64,000 bases of DNA, from positions 178,927 through 242,926 of the forward strand of contig NZ_FOUX01000008.1 of assembly GCF_900114995.1 (NCBI RefSeq), given 5' to 3'. The DNA comes from Chitinophaga sp. YR627 (GTDB lineage Bacteria; Bacteroidota; Bacteroidia; Chitinophagales; Chitinophagaceae). A model generated the notes under the pieces. The model saw nothing but the letters and a program-made list of their open reading frames with translations. It did no database searches and was not told where the DNA came from. Numbering within the stretch: position 1 is the first letter of the stretch; each line of letters opens with the position of its first letter. The position numbers were made by a program, and so were the translations under genes. Below are positions 59,613 to 64,000 of this stretch, piece by piece.

Positions 59613-61343
59613 ATGAAAAGGATATTATTCGCGCTATCAATACTGACGCTGGCGGCCTGTAAGAAAGACTTTCTCGACAGACAGCCCATCAGTGACATAG
59701 ACCCTGGTTCTTTTTTTAATAATGAAAAAGACCTTACACTTTATACCAATAGCTTCTATGCCATGTTGCCGGGTACCGATATCTATTCCGCCGATATTAC
59801 CAGTGACAATGTAGAACCGGCTGTAATAGGAGATGTGGTGGCAGGACGTACCATTGTACAGACAGATGCATCTGCCGCACAGTGGACCTGGTCTGATCTG
59901 CGTAATGTCAATTATTTTCTCGCGCATTACCACAAAGCAGCAGTGAGTGATTCTATCAAGGCACACTATGCAGGTATTGCACGTTTCTTCCGGGCAATGT
60001 TCTATTTCACAAAAGTGCAGCGTTTCGGTGATGTGCCCTGGTACAGTGACCCGCTGGAAGCGAACAGTCCGGAACTCTATAAAGGACGTGATCCGCGGAA
60101 GCTGGTTGTAGATAGTATCATTGCTGATCTTAACTATGCCGCAGCCAATATTAAAACCGCTAAAAATACTTCCCGTATCACGAAATGGGCCGCACTGGCA
60201 TTGAAGTCAAGAGTGTGTCTGTTTGAAGGAACCTATCGCATCTATCATACTGAGAATAGCCAGGGTGGCGCCACTGAATTGTTACAGCAAAGCGTGGAGG
60301 CGGCACAACAGGTGATGCAGAGTGGTTTATATAAGTTGTACACAACGAACAACCCGACTGTGGATTACGCGAATCTCTTTACTGCGGATGTAGCGAATGC
60401 GGATGAATATATCCTGGCAAGAGTATATGATCGCACCCTGACTAAAACCCATGGTGCTAACGGACAATTTCTGACTTCTACCCTGAGTGCACCCGGACTG
60501 ACCAAAACACTGATCAATAGTTATCTGATGAGTGATGGAACCGCCTTCTCTGCGCAGGCTGGTTATGCCACAACGCCTTACTGGGAAGAAATAAAAGGAA
60601 GGGATCCCCGTTTGGCGCAAACTATCCGCACACCGGGTTATAAACGTATCAACACAACCGCTACCTTAGTACCAGACTATTCCAATGCAATGACCGGTTA
60701 CCAGTGTATCAAATTTGTAACAGGTACCGACCAGGATGGTAACAATACCAATACGAACGACCTGCCGATATTCAGATATGCGGAAGTATTGTTAAATTAT
60801 GCAGAAGCAAAAGCTGAGTTAAAACAATTTGCACAGGCTGAAGCAGACGCCTCTGTTAACCTGATCCGCAAACGTGCCGGTATGCCTGCTATGCAGGTAG
60901 CTACTCTGAAAACTGATCCTTTATTACAGACAGAATATAACATTACTGACCCGGTTATACTGGAAGTACGCCGTGAAAGAAGAGTAGAACTGGCCATGGA
61001 AGGTTTCCGTTATCAGGACCTGATGCGTTGGAAAAGAGGTCCTTTACTGGCGCAGGACTTTAAAGGCGCCTGGTTCCCCGGTGTAGGCATATATGACCTG
61101 GATCAGGATGGAAAGAATGACCTGGCGATCGTACAAACCAAACCGGCTTCTCCGGATAAAGCTTTACAGTATTTTGTACTGCAACCTGACAGAGGACTGA
61201 GTGATGGTGATAAGGGTAACCTGATCGTTCATCCGGGCGCTAACAAACACTTTGACGATCCAAAGCATTACCTGTTTCCTTTGCCACTGACTGAATTATT
61301 ATTAAATACGAATCTGCAGCAGAATAAAGGCTGGGAGCAATAA
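59613..61343 (+). CDS. SusD/RagB-family nutrient-binding lipoprotein
   Basis: This 576-residue protein has a lipobox at LAACKKDFLD (Cys16) and the SusD helical framework, with ARFFRAMFYFTKVQRFGDVP and a C-terminal RYQDLMRWKRG. It caps the SusC transporter and binds the substrate at the cell surface. The C-terminal part includes DLDQDGKNDLAIV. Spacing to SusC is 29 bases, so it is in the same operon. Confidence 0.93.
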   Translation: MKRILFALSILTLAACKKDFLDRQPISDIDPGSFFNNEKDLTLYTNSFYAMLPGTDIYSADITSDNVEPAVIGDVVAGRTIVQTDASAAQWTWSDLRNVNYFLAHYHKAAVSDSIKAHYAGIARFFRAMFYFTKVQRFGDVPWYSDPLEANSPELYKGRDPRKLVVDSIIADLNYAAANIKTAKNTSRITKWAALALKSRVCLFEGTYRIYHTENSQGGATELLQQSVEAAQQVMQSGLYKLYTTNNPTVDYANLFTADVANADEYILARVYDRTLTKTHGANGQFLTSTLSAPGLTKTLINSYLMSDGTAFSAQAGYATTPYWEEIKGRDPRLAQTIRTPGYKRINTTATLVPDYSNAMTGYQCIKFVTGTDQDGNNTNTNDLPIFRYAEVLLNYAEAKAELKQFAQAEADASVNLIRKRAGMPAMQVATLKTDPLLQTEYNITDPVILEVRRERRVELAMEGFRYQDLMRWKRGPLLAQDFKGAWFPGVGIYDLDQDGKNDLAIVQTKPASPDKALQYFVLQPDRGLSDGDKGNLIVHPGANKHFDDPKHYLFPLPLTELLLNTNLQQNKGWEQ

Positions 61344-61356
61344 ACTGAAATTGTAT

Positions 61357-63207
61357 ATGAGAAAACTGATTTATCTCCTGCTGATCTTATTGGGTACCAT
61401 CCGCGTAAGCGCGCAGGATTCACTGTTCCGTTTTGCCCTGGTCTCCGATACACATATTGGTAATAAAAGTGGGGCAGAAGATCTGGAGCGTACTGTATCT
61501 GATATCAACGATAATCCGGGTATCGCCTTTGTACTCTTTTCCGGAGATATCACAGAGTTTGGGTCCGATGAAGAGATCCAACTCGCAAAAAGTATTATAA
61601 GCAAATTAAATAAACCCTGGTATATCGTTCCCGGTAACCATGATTCTAACTGGTCAGAAAGTGGCTGTAATACCTTTCTGAATGTATTCGGTGGAGAAAC
61701 ATTCAGCTTCCGCTATAAAGGTTACTGGTTTCTTGGTACCAGTTGCGGACCAAACATGCGTATGGGCCCCGGACAGGTCCCAAGAGAAGACCTGACCTGG
61801 CTGAAAGAACAATTGCGTAAAGAGAAGGATAAAAAAGTACCTGTGATATTTGTCAATCACTATCCACAGGATTCCGCCCTTAATAACTGGTATGAACAAC
61901 TGGAAATGTTCAAAGACAGAAACCTGAAAGCCATTCTCTGTGGTCATGGGCATGCCAACAGGAAATACGACTTTGAAGGTATACCAGGTATTATGTGTCG
62001 CTCCAATCTGCGTGCAAAAGCAGATACCGGTGGATATAATATCATCTCCCTGGTGCATGACTCCCTCGTATTTAATGAACGCGTGCCAGGTGGCGCTACC
62101 TTGCCGGCATGGCATGCAGTGAGTATCCCTGTAGCAGGTACACCACAATGGGCAGCAAATCCTCACAGGCCTTCTTATGCAGTGAATAGTCAGTACACAC
62201 AGGTGAAAGAAAGATGGAGTGTGCAGGAACCTGGTGATATCGGTGGGGGAGTAGCAATTGCTGATGGAAAGGTGATCTATTCCAATACAACCGGACAGAT
62301 AAAAGCGGTTCACCTGGCTTCGGGTAAAGCGATCTGGCAGTTCAAAACAAAAGGGAAGATCTATTCCACACCGCTGATCTATGACAATAAAGTCATTGTA
62401 CCGGGAACGGACGCACAGGTATATTGTCTTGATCTGAATACGGGTAAATTACGCTGGCAGCAATCCGCCAATAAAGCTAGTGTAGCTTCCGCTGCGCTGT
62501 ACAAAGGACTGGCGATTGTCGCCGCTTCCGACGGACATTGCAGGGCTTACAATATTGCAGATGGAAAATTGCAGTGGGACTTTGATAGTGTGCATAACTT
62601 CGTACAGACGCGTCCGTTGATCTATCAGGATAAGGTTTATTTCGGTTCCTGGGGCAATGATTTCTACGCGCTGGATGCTGCTACCGGTAAACGTGTGTGG
62701 ACCTGGAACAGTGGGGCTACCAACAGGATGTTTTCTGCGGCGGCCTGCTGGCCGGTAGCAACTGGTGGCCGCGTATTCATCGCTGCACCCGACCAGTATC
62801 TGACGGCGTTGGATGCTGCTACTGGTAAAGTCATCTGGCGTAAACATGATAAGCAGGAGTGGGTGCGTGAGTCCATGGGACTATCTGCCGACAGCAACAA
62901 AGTATATGTTAAGACCATGCAGGGGCATATACTCGGACTGGATACACATGCTTCTGATCAGGAGATGATATGGCGTTCTCCATTGGAGATGGGGTATGAG
63001 ATCTGTCCGACTGCCATTAATCAATACCAGGATGTGGTGTATATCCCCTCTCAGTCAGGTATTATATCAGCACTGGCAGCTAAAGACGGCGCCGTTTTAT
63101 GGCGGCATAAGATCTCTAACTGTCTGCTGAATAATATTACAGCGGTGGATGCACACACCGTTATTACCTGTTCTGCGGATGGCCGGCTGGTTTGTCTGAC
63201 TTACTAA
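61357..63207 (+). CDS. Secreted metallophosphoesterase fused to PQQ-type beta-propeller
   Basis: This 616-residue protein (from the ATG at 61357) has a signal peptide (LLILLGTIRVSAQ) and a calcineurin-like phosphoesterase domain with all metal motifs: SDTHIG, SGDITE, GNHDSNW, VNHYP and GHGHANR. A linker leads to a PQQ-like propeller (residues about 280-610) with repeats such as LDLNTGKLRWQQ, LDAATGKRVWTW and LDAATGKVIWRK. It is 13 bases after the SusD gene, so it is probably the degrading enzyme of the locus. Substrate: a phosphate mono- or diester, possibly bound by the propeller. Confidence 0.9.
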   Translation: MRKLIYLLLILLGTIRVSAQDSLFRFALVSDTHIGNKSGAEDLERTVSDINDNPGIAFVLFSGDITEFGSDEEIQLAKSIISKLNKPWYIVPGNHDSNWSESGCNTFLNVFGGETFSFRYKGYWFLGTSCGPNMRMGPGQVPREDLTWLKEQLRKEKDKKVPVIFVNHYPQDSALNNWYEQLEMFKDRNLKAILCGHGHANRKYDFEGIPGIMCRSNLRAKADTGGYNIISLVHDSLVFNERVPGGATLPAWHAVSIPVAGTPQWAANPHRPSYAVNSQYTQVKERWSVQEPGDIGGGVAIADGKVIYSNTTGQIKAVHLASGKAIWQFKTKGKIYSTPLIYDNKVIVPGTDAQVYCLDLNTGKLRWQQSANKASVASAALYKGLAIVAASDGHCRAYNIADGKLQWDFDSVHNFVQTRPLIYQDKVYFGSWGNDFYALDAATGKRVWTWNSGATNRMFSAAACWPVATGGRVFIAAPDQYLTALDAATGKVIWRKHDKQEWVRESMGLSADSNKVYVKTMQGHILGLDTHASDQEMIWRSPLEMGYEICPTAINQYQDVVYIPSQSGIISALAAKDGAVLWRHKISNCLLNNITAVDAHTVITCSADGRLVCLTY

Positions 63208-63228
63208 TATTTAAAACCTATCATGCGT

Positions 63229-63266
63229 AACAGGAGGTACCTTCACTGGTATCTCCTGTTTTTTTA
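63229..63266 (+). terminator. Terminator of the SusCD operon
   Basis: AACAGGAG-GTACC pairs with GGTA-TCTCCTGTT (63229-63260) and is followed by TTTTTT. It ends the phosphoesterase gene. Confidence 0.8.
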
Positions 63267-63268
63267 CA

Positions 63269-63315
63269 GGGACATTTGTCCCGTTTGCTGAAAGATTAAT
63301 CCCGACATTTGTCGG
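63269..63315 (+). promoter_or_regulatory. Paired GACATTTGTC palindromes before the LOG gene
   Basis: GGGACATTTGTCCC (63269-63282) and CCGACATTTGTCGG (63302-63315) share the core GACATTTGTC and are 33 bases apart. The second ends at the base before the ATG. Such paired inverted repeats suggest an operator or a stacked hairpin in the 5' end; the role is inferred. Confidence 0.5.
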
Positions 63316-63885
63316 ATGAAAAGTATAGCTATCTTTTGCGGGTCTAATTTCGGTAAAGATCCTATCTATAAGGAAGTCACCATCGAACTGGCCCGTTGTA
63401 TTGTAAAAAATAATCTGCGACTGGTATACGGCGGCGCAGCCGTTGGTTTAATGGGGCTGATTGCTGATGAGGTACTGGCCCTTGGCGGACAAGTGATCGG
63501 TGTATTACCTGAGAAGCTCAGAGACAGGGAAGTAGGGCATAAAAACCTCACAGAACTTCATATCGTGAGCACCATGCATGAGCGTAAAGCAATGATGGCC
63601 AATTTATCTGATTATTTCGTAGCTATACCCGGCGGAATCGGGACCCTGGAAGAAATTGTGGAGGTATTTACCTGGGCACAGCTGGGATTACATGCAAAAC
63701 CCTGCGGTATGTTGAATATCAATGGTTTCTACGATAAGTTCCGGGACCTGTTGGCCTCCATGTCCCAGGAAGGGTTCCTATCAGAACATCAGTTCAATTC
63801 GCTTATATTTGATAACGAACCAGAAAGACTGCTGGATAAAGTCATGAATCAGCAGGTAGAATATCATTCAAAATGGGTTAAATAG
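63316..63885 (+). CDS. LOG-family protein (nucleoside 5'-monophosphate phosphoribohydrolase-like)
   Basis: This 189-residue protein has the LOG-family motifs: GGAAVGLMG, the substrate-binding MHERKAMM (R and K) and the PGGIGTLEE signature. LOG proteins release the base from cytokinin- or nucleotide-monophosphates; many bacterial members are used in purine metabolism or have unknown roles. Length matches the family (about 190). Two GACATTTGTC palindromes lie in front of the ATG. Confidence 0.92.
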   Translation: MKSIAIFCGSNFGKDPIYKEVTIELARCIVKNNLRLVYGGAAVGLMGLIADEVLALGGQVIGVLPEKLRDREVGHKNLTELHIVSTMHERKAMMANLSDYFVAIPGGIGTLEEIVEVFTWAQLGLHAKPCGMLNINGFYDKFRDLLASMSQEGFLSEHQFNSLIFDNEPERLLDKVMNQQVEYHSKWVK

Positions 63886-64000
63886 TTTCCTCTAACCCGT
63901 TCCGATTGTCTTGTCCTGATATAGGTTTACGGTTTTGGTGAGATAATCCGTTTGAATTTTACAATATTAAAATATAATCCTGGAGAAGTTTTTTTTGCTG
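63886..64000. other. Window end, no feature seen
   Basis: About 115 bases after the LOG gene stop, AT-rich, with no open frame or hairpin that I can support before the edge. Confidence 0.4.

Noticed and set aside
56356..63207. Polysaccharide utilisation locus with a glycosidase
   Set aside because: No glycoside hydrolase or lyase is present; the enzyme is a phosphoesterase-propeller fusion.

Overview
The window looks like chromosomal DNA of a Bacteroidota bacterium, most likely a Chitinophaga-type member of the Chitinophagaceae. The signs are a SusC/SusD pair behind an ECF sigma factor and FecR anti-sigma factor, many Crp/HxlR/AraC regulators, a LytS/LytTR pair, Bacteroidota-type promoter -7 elements (TAnnTTTG), moderate GC content and many small secreted proteins and lipoproteins. 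This placement is inference; there is no rRNA here.

Layout. Positions 1-20 kb hold small regulator-plus-enzyme modules: two Crp/Fnr, two HxlR, three AraC, one TetR and one MocR regulator, each beside an oxidoreductase, VOC protein, hydrolase, macro-domain protein, acetyltransferase, dxs or an exporter. Two good operators are visible: a CRP-like palindrome at 2559-2574 and a duplicated TetR-type inverted repeat at 11181 and 11803. From 20 to 28.6 kb come secreted proteins (a five-repeat tachylectin-like propeller, an M13 peptidase), a rhomboid protease and an epoxide hydrolase.

From 28.6 to 54.4 kb the sequence is accessory in character. It has a LytS/LytTR pair, a GDPD/PI-PLC-like protein, a Tat-exported leucine-rich-repeat protein, a secreted RCC1-like propeller, an Rhs C-terminal fragment with a possible immunity gene, a polyvalent-type kinase, a SUKH immunity-type protein, tRNA-Ser, a MauE / small Cys protein / propeller trio, and a sigma factor with a repeat tail. 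Scattered through it is a repeat module combining tRNA-Ser-derived sequence with a GCCTTCAGA/TCTGAAGGC terminator hairpin. Copies of this module sit at the ends of the accessory genes. The region ends with a candidate defence operon at 47.6-52.9 kb (sigma-like protein, SNF2 ATPase, MORC/GHKL ATPase, and a partner sharing the MORC C-terminal domain). It is bordered by a decayed DNA cytosine methyltransferase on one side and an IS3/FtsX graveyard plus tRNA-Asp on the other.

From 54.6 kb the sequence is a nutrient-acquisition locus: ECF sigma, FecR, SusC, SusD and a secreted phosphoesterase-propeller protein. A LOG-family gene with paired palindromes closes the window.

The strongest candidates for something undescribed are the tRNA-Ser/terminator repeat family and the MORC-SNF2 operon with its duplicated C-terminal domain. 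Weaker ones are the TetR and CRP-like operators, the MocR-dxs repeats, and the sigma factor with a repeat tail.
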